In this document: one piece after another, positions 1 through 8,331 of the stretch
Layout: each line of letters starts with the position of its first letter
Position numbering within the stretch: position 1 is the stretch's first letter
NCBI RefSeq assembly: GCF_902826915.1
Contig: NZ_CADEGP010000019.1
Span: 1 to 40,233 of the forward strand
Direction of reading: 5' to 3'
DNA length: 40,233 nt
Source: an uncultured Nitrosomonas sp.
GTDB taxonomy: Bacteria; Pseudomonadota; Gammaproteobacteria; Burkholderiales; Nitrosomonadaceae
Made by a program: the position numbers and the translations under genes
The notes under the pieces: generated by a model
Database searches by the model: none
What the model saw: the letters and a program-made list of their open reading frames with translations, nothing else
What the model was told of the DNA's origin: nothing

Positions 1-147
1 ATCTTCTTGATCTTCATTCATGAGTTGTCTGAGTGCTTCATCCACCAATTCAGAAACAGATCGTGAAGAAGTCACCGATTTAACTTTTAATGCTTGATGG
101 ATAGAAGGATCAAAATAGATAGTCGATCGTTTTGATAAATTGCTCAT
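1..147 (-). CDS. Ribbon-helix-helix antitoxin, partial (C-terminus beyond the left edge)
   Basis: The first 49 codons are visible, reading leftwards from ATG at 147-145, with GGAG about ten bases upstream. The translation starts MSNLSKRSTIYFDPSIHQAL and continues with a serine-rich turn and the helix SVSELVDEALRQL. This is the pattern of a CopG/ribbon-helix-helix DNA-binding protein: a beta-strand with alternating side chains (RSTIYF) followed by two helices. Such short proteins usually act as antitoxins that bind both their own operator and a toxin. The partner toxin would lie to the left, outside the window. The gene is divergent from the mazEF-like pair at 384, and the shared intergenic region carries several inverted repeats. 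The family is fairly sure; the antitoxin role is inferred. Confidence 0.7.
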   Translation of the reverse strand, partial: MSNLSKRSTIYFDPSIHQALKVKSVTSSRSVSELVDEALRQLMNEDQED

Positions 148-180
148 ACAAAATTTCTCCAGTAATTTAAGAAGCATTAT

Positions 181-219
181 AACGTTTTTATGAATGTAAC
201 GTTTACATGTTACGACGTT
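181..219. promoter_or_regulatory. Putative operator cluster of the leftward antitoxin gene
   Basis: The motif AACGTT occurs at 181-186 and 199-204, with a variant GACGTT at 214-219. Within the cluster is the inverted repeat ATGTAA-CGT-TTACAT (194-208), overlapped by GTAAC-N8-GTTAC (196-213). Repeated short motifs between 35 and 70 bases upstream of a ribbon-helix-helix antitoxin gene fit an autoregulatory operator. The function is inferred from position and symmetry only. Confidence 0.4.
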
Positions 220-248
220 AAAGTGTTATTATTTCTTAATTGACTATC

Positions 249-272
249 CTATTGATAATACGTTATCAATAG
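249..272. repeat. Inverted repeat CTATTGATAA-N4-TTATCAATAG, left copy
   Basis: Two perfect 10-base arms are separated by TACG. The same arms recur at 40181-40206 with a 6-base spacer, near the right edge of the window. Both copies lie beside toxin-antitoxin genes. It could be a recombination site of the XerC/XerD-like kind or an operator; see the right-hand copy, whose geometry is closer to a dif site. Confidence 0.6.
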
Positions 273-328
273 TTAGATAGGGGACTTATCGAAAAGAATT
301 TTTGTAATAAATATCAGATGGAGTATTT

Positions 329-356
329 AGTTATCATACTATATAGTATGATAACT
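329..356. promoter_or_regulatory. 28-bp perfect palindrome, probable operator of the mazEF-like operon
   Basis: Bases 329-342 (AGTTATCATACTAT) are exactly reverse-complemented by 343-356. The palindrome ends 27 bases before the antitoxin ATG at 384, where a toxin-antitoxin operon normally binds its own antitoxin or complex. The AT-rich centre could also contain the -10 region. Confidence 0.6.
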
Positions 357-383
357 ATTTATTCACAATAGTGTGAACATAGT

Positions 384-614
384 ATGACACATCGAACGAC
401 TATTACACTGGATGATGAAAGTTTTACTTTTCTGAATAATATTGCCGGTGATAATCGTAGTGCGTATATCAACGAACTTTTGAAACAAGAGCGCAAAAAC
501 TATATCAAGCAAGCTTTGCTCAAGGCAAATCAGGAGGAAGCCCAGGATTCCGACTACCAGAAAGAACTAAAGGAATGGGATACAACCTTGCCTGATGGTC
601 TCCCGAATGACTGA
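384..614 (+). CDS. MazE-like antitoxin
   Basis: The 76-aa product begins MTHRTTITLDDESFTFLNNI, a ribbon-helix-helix strand (TTITLD) followed by helices, then an acidic, Lys/Glu-rich tail of the sort that wraps around a toxin. It is directly followed, with an overlap, by a MazF/PemK toxin gene, the standard antitoxin-first order. The protein should neutralise the toxin and, with the 28-bp palindrome just upstream, repress the operon. Its role is inferred mainly from the neighbouring toxin; the exact antitoxin subfamily is uncertain. Confidence 0.75.
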   Translation: MTHRTTITLDDESFTFLNNIAGDNRSAYINELLKQERKNYIKQALLKANQEEAQDSDYQKELKEWDTTLPDGLPND

Positions 615-948
615 ATTTAAGCAACTAGATATTTATTGGGTTGATCTGGAGCCAACCAAGGGAGCAGAAACTAAAAAGCTAAGACCGTGCGTAATTGTTC
701 AGGGCGATCTTGTGAATATCCAATCCAAAACCCTGGTTGTGGCACCAATGCTACCTAACCACAAATCCTGGCCATTTGCAGTAAATCTGAATCCAACCAG
801 TATTAACAAATTGGATAAAGATCGTCATATTAATCTCAAGCAATTACGTGCGATTGATATCTCTCGAATAGGCAAAAAGCAAGGCAGGCTTGAGAGCGAA
901 TATTTGCAATCGATCAAACAAGCTTTAGCAATTGTATTTGATTTGTAG
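607..948 (+). CDS. mazF: MazF/PemK-family endoribonuclease toxin
   Basis: The protein carries the MazF signature near its start: DIYWVDLEPTKGAETKKLRPCVIVQ in essence, with the GAE/KK/RPC/VIV elements that form the SH3-like barrel and the RNA-cleavage site, and later VAPML and INLKQLRAID. Family members cleave mRNA at short sequences when not bound by antitoxin. The length (113 aa from ATG 607) is normal. The start at 607 gives an 8-base overlap with the antitoxin stop, and a family-typical N-terminus. ATG 595 in the same frame would add four residues. Neither has a clear Shine-Dalgarno site, so translational coupling is likely. The 294 bases that follow, up to 1242, hold no gene I can support. 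Confidence 0.88.
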   Translation: MTEFKQLDIYWVDLEPTKGAETKKLRPCVIVQGDLVNIQSKTLVVAPMLPNHKSWPFAVNLNPTSINKLDKDRHINLKQLRAIDISRIGKKQGRLESEYLQSIKQALAIVFDL

Positions 949-1242
949 TTATTCTTAATATTCTGCAGCAAGTGTGTTACATAAATCTTAAATAAGATAG
1001 AGAGTTTATCCGATGACCCAAGGGCTGAAGCTGTATCTTTATATAAATAGCGGGAAAAGAACTTTAATTGGTTAATTTTTAATGATTGGAGTTTTGTTGC
1101 CATTGAATGGTAAATCTGTTGGCTCTAAACTATCAGACATATCTGCTAGTCTAGTAAAATGATAATTGACGCGAGGCATGTATTTTAACTTCTTAAGACC
1201 AGAAATAATAACATTTATTTTCAGATATGTTATGCTGTTACA

Positions 1243-1605
1243 ATGTGTAAATTACCTAACATTATAGTGTTAGTACTGTCGCTCAGTTTGCTGGCAAATA
1301 CGCTTGCGTGGGCTTTCCATGGAGAAGTATTTGCACATGAGCTTGACCGTCATAATCTCACACATTCAGCAGCACAAACAATGCAGGAAGATCATCTGAC
1401 TAACGAACTTTCTGATGAAAAGAATTTGGATCTTTCGGCACACATATGTCTCAGCGCAGCATATCAACCCTTTTTTTTTGCAAAATTCCCCTTATTAGTA
1501 CCAATCGCAGGTAAAGAGATTCCTGTTAAACTTATTCTGTCGCAAGTTCCAGAATCTTTTATAGATTCACCGTTTCGCCCTCCTCGTAAAATCATTCACA
1601 GTTAA
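1243..1605 (+). CDS. CzcI-like small secreted protein of metal-efflux operons
   Basis: The 120-aa product has an N-terminal hydrophobic signal segment (IIVLVLSLSLLANTLAWA) and then FHGEVFAHELD. A central HICLSAAYQPFFFAKFPLL block and an FRPPR ending follow. The protein at 21112 has the same landmarks (FRGEVFAHELDH, HLCLHS, YQPFFFNSFPL, LRPPR) and also precedes a heavy-metal RND operon. The two are clear paralogues. In Cupriavidus, CzcI is a small periplasmic protein at the head of czc; I infer a similar accessory or sensing role from position, secretion and His content. No good Shine-Dalgarno site is visible before ATG 1243. The spacer to the pump gene (1606-1902) contains a small inverted repeat AGATAA-TT-TTATCT at about 1872-1885 but no gene. 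Confidence 0.6.
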   Translation: MCKLPNIIVLVLSLSLLANTLAWAFHGEVFAHELDRHNLTHSAAQTMQEDHLTNELSDEKNLDLSAHICLSAAYQPFFFAKFPLLVPIAGKEIPVKLILSQVPESFIDSPFRPPRKIIHS

Positions 1606-1902
1606 AACGTAAGTCCAAGCTGCTTTAATAGTTAGTATTCAAAATTTAGCAAATGTTTAGGCTAAGCACATAACTAGCTATTCAGATCACAGCAGGCAAA
1701 TGGATGTGATAGCCGAGCACACAAGTCATCGTTTCTCTCTATGTTAATGCCAGCTCGATGCTGCCATTAGGCGCCAACTAGGTAAGCAAGTCACATCTAT
1801 ACCTCTGCCGAGACTTACTGTTTGATCACGACAATTCTATGGAGATTACCCTTGGATTGATCATTAGAGTCAGATAATTTTATCTAATAATAGGTCAGGT
1901 GC

Positions 1903-4900
1903 ATGATTAATAGCATCATTTATTTTTCTATAAAAAATAAACTCATTGTGGGTTTGCTTACCCTAGCTCTGATAGGCGCAGGGATATATTCATTGTTCAC
2001 CGTGAACCTTGGTACGGTACCCGATATCACCAATAATCAGGTACAGGTAATCACGGTTTCACAAAATCTGGCTACTGAAGACATCGAGCGATTTGTTACT
2101 TTTCCTGTGGAACTGGCTATGGCCAACCTGCCCGGTGTTACGGAAATTCGTTCGATTTCTCGCTTTGGCCTTTCGGTAGTAACCATCGTCTTTGAAGATG
2201 ATATGGGCACCTATCTGCCACGGCAATTAGTGCAGGAAAAACTTAATGTAGTAAGACAACAAATACCTGAAAATTTTGGCAGTCCGTCTATGGGGCCCAT
2301 TACAACAGGGTTGGGAGAAATTTATCAATATACCCTCCAGCCCAAGCCTGGCTATGAAACGACATACTCCCCCACTGAGTTGCGCACTATCCAGGATTGG
2401 ATCGTAAGACGACAATTAGCCTTGGTAGAAGGCGTAGTCGGAATAAATGCCTTTGGCGGAAAAATTAAGCAGTATGAAATAGCAATCAACCCTGAAAATC
2501 TCAATGCCAACAATGTTTCCATCTCTGAAATATTTGAGGCCTTGCGGCGCAATAATAACAATACCGGGGGTGCCTACATTGAAAAAAATAACATGGCCAA
2601 TTTCATCCGCGTGGAAGGTCTGGTACGTTCACTTGATGATATAGGAAATATTGCTATTAAAGACGTAAATGGCATACCCGTCTTAATCAGAGATGTAGTG
2701 GAAAAAATACATTTTGGTCACCAAGTGCGCTATGGCGCTTTCACGCAGGATGGCCGCGAAGCTGTAGGTGGCATGATTTTGATGCTAAGGGGGGCAAATT
2801 CTAATGCTGTAATCCAAAACGTGCAAAAGCGCATAGCTGAAGTTCAGAAATCATTGCCAGAAGGCTTGGAGATTAGACCTTTTCTTGACAGAAGCGCGCT
2901 TATAGAACGGACTACCAGCACAGTAAGAGAGAACCTCACAGAAGGTGCGCTAGTTGTAATTTTTGCCTTAGTCATCATTCTAGGTAGCATTAGAGGCGGC
3001 ATTGTTACTGCCAGTACCATTCTCTTGTCCTTCCTCTTTGCCGCTATCTTGATGAAGCTTTTTAACGTATCGGCTAATCTGATAAGCCTGGGGGCTATTG
3101 ACTTTGGAATTATTGTTGATGGTGCAGTGATTATAGTAGAACGCACCATATATGAAATTCAAAAAAAATTTAAGGCCGGTAAATTCGATATTGATCAAGA
3201 TGTCATGGATGAACTAGCCTACCAAGCTGGAAGTTCTATGATGAATACCGCAATTTTCGGTCAGCTAATTATACTGATCGTATTTGTTCCTATTCTATTC
3301 CTTACTGGAATAGAAGGTAAAATGTTCCACCCCATGGCCTACACTTTTGGGTTTACCATGCTAGGAGCCATTATCCTTTGCCTGACATATGTCCCAGCGA
3401 TGTCAGCCTTATTTTTAAAACCACTAAAGAACAAAAAGAACTGGTCTGGTAAGTTAGAAAGATCGCTTGAGAAAGTCGGAGAAAAGATCATAAATGGCTT
3501 CCAGCTTGTTTATCTACCATTACTAAAAAGTGCCCTACGGCACCAAGCAATTGTCATGATTGCGGCGATTGTGTTACTGGCTGCTGCCATCTTTACATTT
3601 ACCAGGTTGGGTGGCGAATTTATACCGCAGTTAGAGGAAGGCGATATTGCTATGCAAGCACTTATCAGGCCGGGTAGTAGTCTCAGCGAGGCCATTGATG
3701 TTTCGATAAAAATAGAAAACATTTTGCTGGAAAATTTTCCGGAAATAAAAATCGCTTTAGCCAGGATTGGTGTAGCAGAAATTCCCACGGATCCTATGCC
3801 GATGGATATAGCTGATATGTTCATTATTCTGGAAAAAGACAAAAATAAATGGACTTCAGTCAAGTCAAAAGATGAACTTATTGAGAAAATCAAAGAAAAG
3901 CTTGATAACGAGCTGACTGGAGTCAACCTGGTTTTCAGCCAACCAATTCAGCTGCGCTTCAATGAGTTATTAACGGGTGTCCGGGAAGATGTGGCCGTGA
4001 AGTTATATGGTGATGATCTTGATGTGCTGGCGCAAAAAGCAGATGAGATGGCTAAAATCATCGAGACCATTCCCGGCGTTGGTGATGTCAACCCCGAACG
4101 GACTTCCGGCCTGCCCCAAATGACCGTGCGCTATAACCGAGAAAAAATTGCTCAATATGGGTTGAATATTGATAAATTGAATGAATATGTCAGATCGGCA
4201 TTTGCTGGGGGTGTGGCTGGAGTGATTTTTGAAGGAGAAAAACGCTTTGACATGGTCATACGTTTTGATAAAACCCACCAGAAAAGTATTGACGATTTAC
4301 GCAATCTTTATATCGACTTGCCTAACGGCAATCAGGTTCCGATCAAGGAGTTGGCCGACATCAACTTTGTGCTGGGTCCCATGCAAATATCCCGCGACAA
4401 TGTATTCCGAAGAACCTATGTGGGAGTGAACATCAGGGGACGAGATATGGAATCCGTAGTGAAAGATATCCAACAAAAATTGGATGCTGAGCTGAATTTG
4501 CCACCTGGTTATTATCTTACATACGGCGGAGAGTTTGAAAACCTGCAAAAAGCCAAGAATCGATTAGCTATCGTGGTGCCAATTACCATTTTTTTGATTT
4601 TCGTTTTGCTGTATTTTGCCCTGAAGTCGTTTTCCCAGTCGATCATGCTTTTTACCGCCATTCCTCTAGCGGCCATAGGCGGGGTATTCGCTCTTTGGTT
4701 ACGGGATATACCTTTTAGTGTTTCAGCTGGAGTCGGTTTTGTTGTGTTATTTGGTATAGCCGTGCTTGATGACTTAGTATTAATTAGTCGATTCAATTCG
4801 TTAAAAGAAGAAGGAATTATCGATATTGAGGAGCGGATACTTAAAGCAGTTAAGGAAAGAATCAGGCCTATTTTACTTACAGATGCTACAGATATACTCG

Positions 4901-6330
4901 GCTTCTTGCCCATGGCATTATCTGTGTCAGCAGGCGCTGAAGTGCAACACCCCTTAGCAACTGTAGTTATTGGTGGTTTGATCTCGGGTACTCTGCTTAC
5001 TCTTATAGTGCTTCCGGTAATTTACGCTTTCGTGGAGAGTCGAAGTAATAATAAGAAAAACCTTATAAGCCTTAAACGCCCTGATACAAACGTATTTCTC
5101 ATACTGATTGTATGCGGTGGGCTGCTTAGTATCCTACTTGGCACTGCCTCTACAGTGAATGCACAAACACAGCCGATAGATAGTCTGCAAACGATTACCC
5201 TGGAGCAAGCTAAGGAATTAGCTTTACAGAATTTTCCAAAGATACAGGCAGCAAGACTTGAAATAGAAAACCAAGAAGTTCAGAAAAAAACCGCTTGGGA
5301 CCTTGGTAGTACCTCAATCTTCACTGGTGCAGAAAAGATAGGGTATACCCCAGAAACTACTTATATGAATGTTGGTATCAAACAGAGCAATATTAATATA
5401 TTTGGTATTGTTCCTAAACTGGAGCTACAAAAAGAGCGGGTGGCATTGGCTGAGAAGGCGCTTAACCTGTCTGTGATAGAAGTAGAACGGGAAGTAAGCC
5501 GAGCTTGGGCTATGGCGTATACCGCTAAAAATAATTATCAGGTTTACAAACGGCTGGACTCGATATTCATGGATATTGAACGGGCAGCCCGGATAAGACT
5601 TGAAGTTAAAGCGACTTCTAAGTTGGAATACCTGGCAACCTCGAATCAGGGAAATCAAGTGCAGATACAGAAAGAACAGGCCTATCGCGACTATTTAAGT
5701 GCGCTGCATCGATTGAACCTATGGTTTGTCACTGACACTGTATTCACCGTCCCAGATATCCCTGCAAATCAATTGGAAAGTCCACTGAACTTAATATCAG
5801 ATTCTATAGACGCCCATCCTGTACTTAATGTTTCTAAGCAAAAGGTTAGTGTAGCAGAGGCTGCTATCAAAGAGAGGCGTTCGCAATTTTTACCCAAGTT
5901 AAGTTTACAGTATGGCAAACAAGAAATATCTGGTCTGCCTGGACTTCATCAATTTCAGGTTGGCATTGAAGTACCGTTATTTTTTGCACCGGAACTGGGA
6001 AGATCGCAGGCTGCAAAGATCGAACACACAATTGCCAATCAGAATCTTCAGCAATCTCAACTAGAACTAGCTGCGGCTTATCAGAATATCCGTGAGCAGT
6101 ACATCAAGTGGCTGAACTCATGGCAATACTACCGGGACACGGCGCTTCCTATGGCCAGGGAGCAGCAAACCGGAGCAGTTACTGCTTATCAGGAAGGCGC
6201 CATAGACTATGTAACATTTCTGCAAAACATGAGAGAAGCGATTCGTATTGAAGTCGACTCATGGAATGCCTTTGGCAATTATCTGGATAGTCGCTACCAG
6301 CTGGAATACTTCTTAAAAACCTCAAACTAA
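1903..6330 (+). CDS. Heavy-metal RND efflux pump fused to a TolC-like outer-membrane channel domain
   Basis: The 1475-aa protein combines two components normally encoded separately. Residues 1 to about 1045 are a CzcA/CusA-type RND proton antiporter. Transmembrane helix 4 carries [14 protein letters not shown], with D400, D406 and E413 matching the acidic residues essential in CzcA; this marks divalent cations (Zn, Co, Cd, Ni) rather than Cu(I)/Ag(I). A hydrophobic segment at about 1063-1087 ending in VNAQTQ resembles an internal signal peptide. The remainder is a TolC/OEP-type coiled-coil channel domain (ITLEQAKELALQNFP onwards, two repeats). Such fusions are typical of Bacteroidota, so horizontal origin is likely. 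In the second half the usual AVLNG of the helix-10 region reads AVLDDL (D956, D957). A weak AGGT precedes the ATG. The adaptor gene follows after 33 bases. Confidence 0.93.
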   Translation: MINSIIYFSIKNKLIVGLLTLALIGAGIYSLFTVNLGTVPDITNNQVQVITVSQNLATEDIERFVTFPVELAMANLPGVTEIRSISRFGLSVVTIVFEDDMGTYLPRQLVQEKLNVVRQQIPENFGSPSMGPITTGLGEIYQYTLQPKPGYETTYSPTELRTIQDWIVRRQLALVEGVVGINAFGGKIKQYEIAINPENLNANNVSISEIFEALRRNNNNTGGAYIEKNNMANFIRVEGLVRSLDDIGNIAIKDVNGIPVLIRDVVEKIHFGHQVRYGAFTQDGREAVGGMILMLRGANSNAVIQNVQKRIAEVQKSLPEGLEIRPFLDRSALIERTTSTVRENLTEGALVVIFALVIILGSIRGGIVTASTILLSFLFAAILMKLFNVSANLISLGAIDFGIIVDGAVIIVERTIYEIQKKFKAGKFDIDQDVMDELAYQAGSSMMNTAIFGQLIILIVFVPILFLTGIEGKMFHPMAYTFGFTMLGAIILCLTYVPAMSALFLKPLKNKKNWSGKLERSLEKVGEKIINGFQLVYLPLLKSALRHQAIVMIAAIVLLAAAIFTFTRLGGEFIPQLEEGDIAMQALIRPGSSLSEAIDVSIKIENILLENFPEIKIALARIGVAEIPTDPMPMDIADMFIILEKDKNKWTSVKSKDELIEKIKEKLDNELTGVNLVFSQPIQLRFNELLTGVREDVAVKLYGDDLDVLAQKADEMAKIIETIPGVGDVNPERTSGLPQMTVRYNREKIAQYGLNIDKLNEYVRSAFAGGVAGVIFEGEKRFDMVIRFDKTHQKSIDDLRNLYIDLPNGNQVPIKELADINFVLGPMQISRDNVFRRTYVGVNIRGRDMESVVKDIQQKLDAELNLPPGYYLTYGGEFENLQKAKNRLAIVVPITIFLIFVLLYFALKSFSQSIMLFTAIPLAAIGGVFALWLRDIPFSVSAGVGFVVLFGIAVLDDLVLISRFNSLKEEGIIDIEERILKAVKERIRPILLTDATDILGFLPMALSVSAGAEVQHPLATVVIGGLISGTLLTLIVLPVIYAFVESRSNNKKNLISLKRPDTNVFLILIVCGGLLSILLGTASTVNAQTQPIDSLQTITLEQAKELALQNFPKIQAARLEIENQEVQKKTAWDLGSTSIFTGAEKIGYTPETTYMNVGIKQSNINIFGIVPKLELQKERVALAEKALNLSVIEVEREVSRAWAMAYTAKNNYQVYKRLDSIFMDIERAARIRLEVKATSKLEYLATSNQGNQVQIQKEQAYRDYLSALHRLNLWFVTDTVFTVPDIPANQLESPLNLISDSIDAHPVLNVSKQKVSVAEAAIKERRSQFLPKLSLQYGKQEISGLPGLHQFQVGIEVPLFFAPELGRSQAAKIEHTIANQNLQQSQLELAAAYQNIREQYIKWLNSWQYYRDTALPMAREQQTGAVTAYQEGAIDYVTFLQNMREAIRIEVDSWNAFGNYLDSRYQLEYFLKTSN

Positions 6331-6363
6331 CGCGAAAATCAAATAAATAAAGAGTAAATAACG

Positions 6364-7638
6364 ATGAAAAAATACATCCTATTCCCATTTACCTTGGTCT
6401 TAATAGCAATTTTACTTACCAGTTGTACTAGCAAATCGGCTGACAACAGTAATTTGGGAGATGGTAAAAATCAGGCGTCTCAGAAAGGAAATGCTAAAAA
6501 AGAGCATGGCCATGATGAGCATCCTCATGAGGATAGCGCCAACAAAGGACATAACGACGCAGAAGAAATGAATGCAGTGCATCTTTCAACGCAAAAATTT
6601 AATAGTCTTAACATCAAAGTAGATACGATACCTATACGTGCGCTTTCTGGGGTGGTGAATGTCAACGGCAGATTGGAATTGTTTCCCCAGCATAAAGCCA
6701 TAGTGACGGCTATTTTAGGAGCCAATGTAATTGATATCAAAGTAATTGAGGGAGAAAAAGTAAAAAAAAGTCAGGTACTAGCCTACCTTTCACACCCTAA
6801 CCTAACAAACCTCCAAATCGCATACATAAAAGTCTATAACCAGATGCAATTTCTGGAAAAAGAATATGTCCGTCAAAAAAGGCTTTACGATGAAGGGATA
6901 GGCTCAGGAAAGACCTATCAACAAACGCAAGCTGACTACCAAACCATCAAGGGAGAAGCAAAAGGTCTTGAAACGCAATTGAAGCAATTAAATATCGAGG
7001 TGAGAAAGGTCAGGGATGGGAATATTGTTCAATATGTACCGGTAGTAAGCCCTATTGATGGCTATATCGAAAAAGTATTGATACAGACAGGGCAGTTTAT
7101 AGATCCCCAAGCACCAATGTTCGGTGTTATAAATAATGATTATATACATGCTGATCTAATGGTTTTCGAGAAAGATATATATAAAGTAAAAAAAGGTCAA
7201 AAAGTATCATTCACGGTTCAATCAGTTCCGGATAAAAATTTATCAGCCATAATCTTTTCTGTTGAAAAGAATTTTGAGAGAAAACCTATGGCAGTTCGTG
7301 TGCACGCCGAGATCGATCAAAAAGAACACTTTCTTATTCCGGGAATGTACATCCGTGGAAAAATCCACACAGAAAGTGAGTCCGTTAAAGCTCTACCGGA
7401 AGAAGCCATCATCATAGAGGAAGGTAAGCCTTACATTTTTATGGCGCACACGCGCCAGGAAAGCGGAAAAATGGAATGGGTGTTCAGTCCTGTTGAAATA
7501 AGAACAGGCATTTCTAGTGAAGGTTGGGTGGAAATCAACCTCCTCGAACCGCTACCTATGAACGCTAAAGTGGCATGGAACAATGCCTATTACTTGATCG
7601 GGGAGATGAAAAAAGGCGAGACATCGCATGAGCACTAA
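6364..7638 (+). CDS. RND periplasmic adaptor (membrane fusion protein), His-rich lipoprotein
   Basis: The 424-aa protein begins with a lipoprotein signal ending LLTSC (Cys21), so it should be acylated and anchored in a membrane. A His/Asp/Glu-rich stretch at about residues 44-66 (HGHDEHPHED and following) can bind metal ions. Then come the beta-barrel, lipoyl and alpha-hairpin parts of a CusB/CzcB-type adaptor, including VVSPIDGYIEKVLIQTGQFI. It would link the RND part and the channel part of the fused pump encoded just upstream. Lipoprotein adaptors with this signal style are common in Bacteroidota, consistent with joint transfer of both genes. Metal specificity beyond divalent cations cannot be read from the sequence. 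Confidence 0.9.
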   Translation: MKKYILFPFTLVLIAILLTSCTSKSADNSNLGDGKNQASQKGNAKKEHGHDEHPHEDSANKGHNDAEEMNAVHLSTQKFNSLNIKVDTIPIRALSGVVNVNGRLELFPQHKAIVTAILGANVIDIKVIEGEKVKKSQVLAYLSHPNLTNLQIAYIKVYNQMQFLEKEYVRQKRLYDEGIGSGKTYQQTQADYQTIKGEAKGLETQLKQLNIEVRKVRDGNIVQYVPVVSPIDGYIEKVLIQTGQFIDPQAPMFGVINNDYIHADLMVFEKDIYKVKKGQKVSFTVQSVPDKNLSAIIFSVEKNFERKPMAVRVHAEIDQKEHFLIPGMYIRGKIHTESESVKALPEEAIIIEEGKPYIFMAHTRQESGKMEWVFSPVEIRTGISSEGWVEINLLEPLPMNAKVAWNNAYYLIGEMKKGETSHEH

Positions 7639-7653
7639 AATGTGTTTAAAAAA

Positions 7654-8019
7654 ATGGAAACTTTAAAATCCAAGTGGATATTGTTTTTTCCATGCTGGAG
7701 CTGCCCCTGCAAGGCATTGCTGCTGCCGTTCTGTCAGTGTGTATGCAGGAAGATTTTAGCAAGCACTATGATAAGACAATGATAGCTGATAATCATCATC
7801 ATGGTGACTGTCATAAGCTGAGGGCTAACCGACCATTTGCTAGCAAACCTGCCATGCGACGATACTTCTTGTGACACATACAGTTATACCCAGATTTTGT
7901 CGGGCTATCGTGCGCCCATACCCACTAACGACACTACTGCAATTACTTCATTTAATCCCGGTTTTACCTCATTTATACCTGAACAGCCACAACGCCCTCC
8001 ATTAGCTGTCTCCCTTTAG
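7654..8019 (+). pseudogene. Frameshifted DUF2946/CzcI-like small metal-associated protein
   Basis: Three reading frames must be joined to recover one protein. ATG 7654 gives METLKSKWILFF. After the T-run at about 7683-7689 the next frame gives SMLELPLQGIAAAVLSVCMQ with NHHHGDCHKL. A second shift near 7830-7850 leads to ANLPCDDTSC and the ending FIPEQPQRPPLAV. I recall LPLQG near the start and FIPEQPQRPP at the end as hallmarks of small secreted DUF2946-type proteins next to metal-efflux genes. One missing T in the T-run explains the first shift. It lies just after the adaptor gene. It is either a decayed gene or one damaged by assembly errors; with two indels decay seems more likely. Confidence 0.65.
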
Positions 8020-8162
8020 AAATCCGCCTGTAACCCAGGCAAAGAATCGTATTACATAAATTAATATTTGATCACTGAAACAGTACGATTTAGCTACTTA
8101 CTTTTTTACTGTAGTTCAAGTTTGTGTTTTCTAAAATGAAGCATTCGTGTAAATAGCGATTT

Positions 8163-8199
8163 AAAAACCGACATGCATGCAATAACTTGTCGGTTTTTT
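8163..8199 (+). terminator. Rho-independent terminator
   Basis: AAAAACCGACA (8163-8173) pairs with TGTCGGTTTTT (8188-8198) across a 14-base loop and ends in a T-run. A closely related hairpin lies at the corresponding point of the inverted duplicate (19448-19484), where it terminates the DUF1775-like gene. Here the gene it once served may have been lost. The rest of the 8020-8162 stretch shows no gene. Confidence 0.75.
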
Positions 8200-8210
8200 G
8201 TTGATGGAGG

Positions 8211-8227
8211 TGCGACATTTTGTCGCA
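8211..8227 (+). promoter_or_regulatory. 17-bp palindromic activator-type site, copy 1
   Basis: TGCGACA-TTT-TGTCGCA is a perfect inverted repeat that touches the -35 box of the promoter at 8228. Identical sites stand in identical positions at 19420-19436 and 20415-20431. The core GCGACATTTTGTCGC fits, as I remember it, the RegR-box consensus GNGRCRTTNNGNCGC of RegBA/PrrBA-type redox regulators. Binding by that family is a hypothesis. Confidence 0.7.
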
Positions 8228-8256
8228 TTGCTATTTATTTGTCTGAACAAGATAAT
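8228..8256 (+). promoter_or_regulatory. Sigma70-type promoter of the 153-aa/TlpA operon, copy 1
   Basis: The -35 box TTGCTA (8228-8233) and -10 box GATAAT (8251-8256) are 17 bases apart. Both boxes and the spacing are conserved in the inverted copy at 19391-19419. The palindrome ends at the base before the -35 box, so its centre would lie near -44 relative to the start of transcription, a class II activator position. Confidence 0.7.
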
Positions 8257-8331
8257 AAGAGGGAGCACTGCTGTAGGGTGGAGTTCTAGAAATAGTTTAA
8301 TACAGTTATTAATGGCGTAGGAGAATTAATT

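Noticed and set aside
825..1103. Minus-strand 92-codon frame overlapping mazF
   Set aside because: No ribosome site, no recognisable motif, and it lies antisense to a clear toxin gene.
1903..6330. Copper/silver (CusA-type) specificity for the fused pump
   Set aside because: Helix 4 carries the DFGxxxDGAxxxVE pattern of divalent-cation pumps, not the pattern I associate with CusA/SilA.
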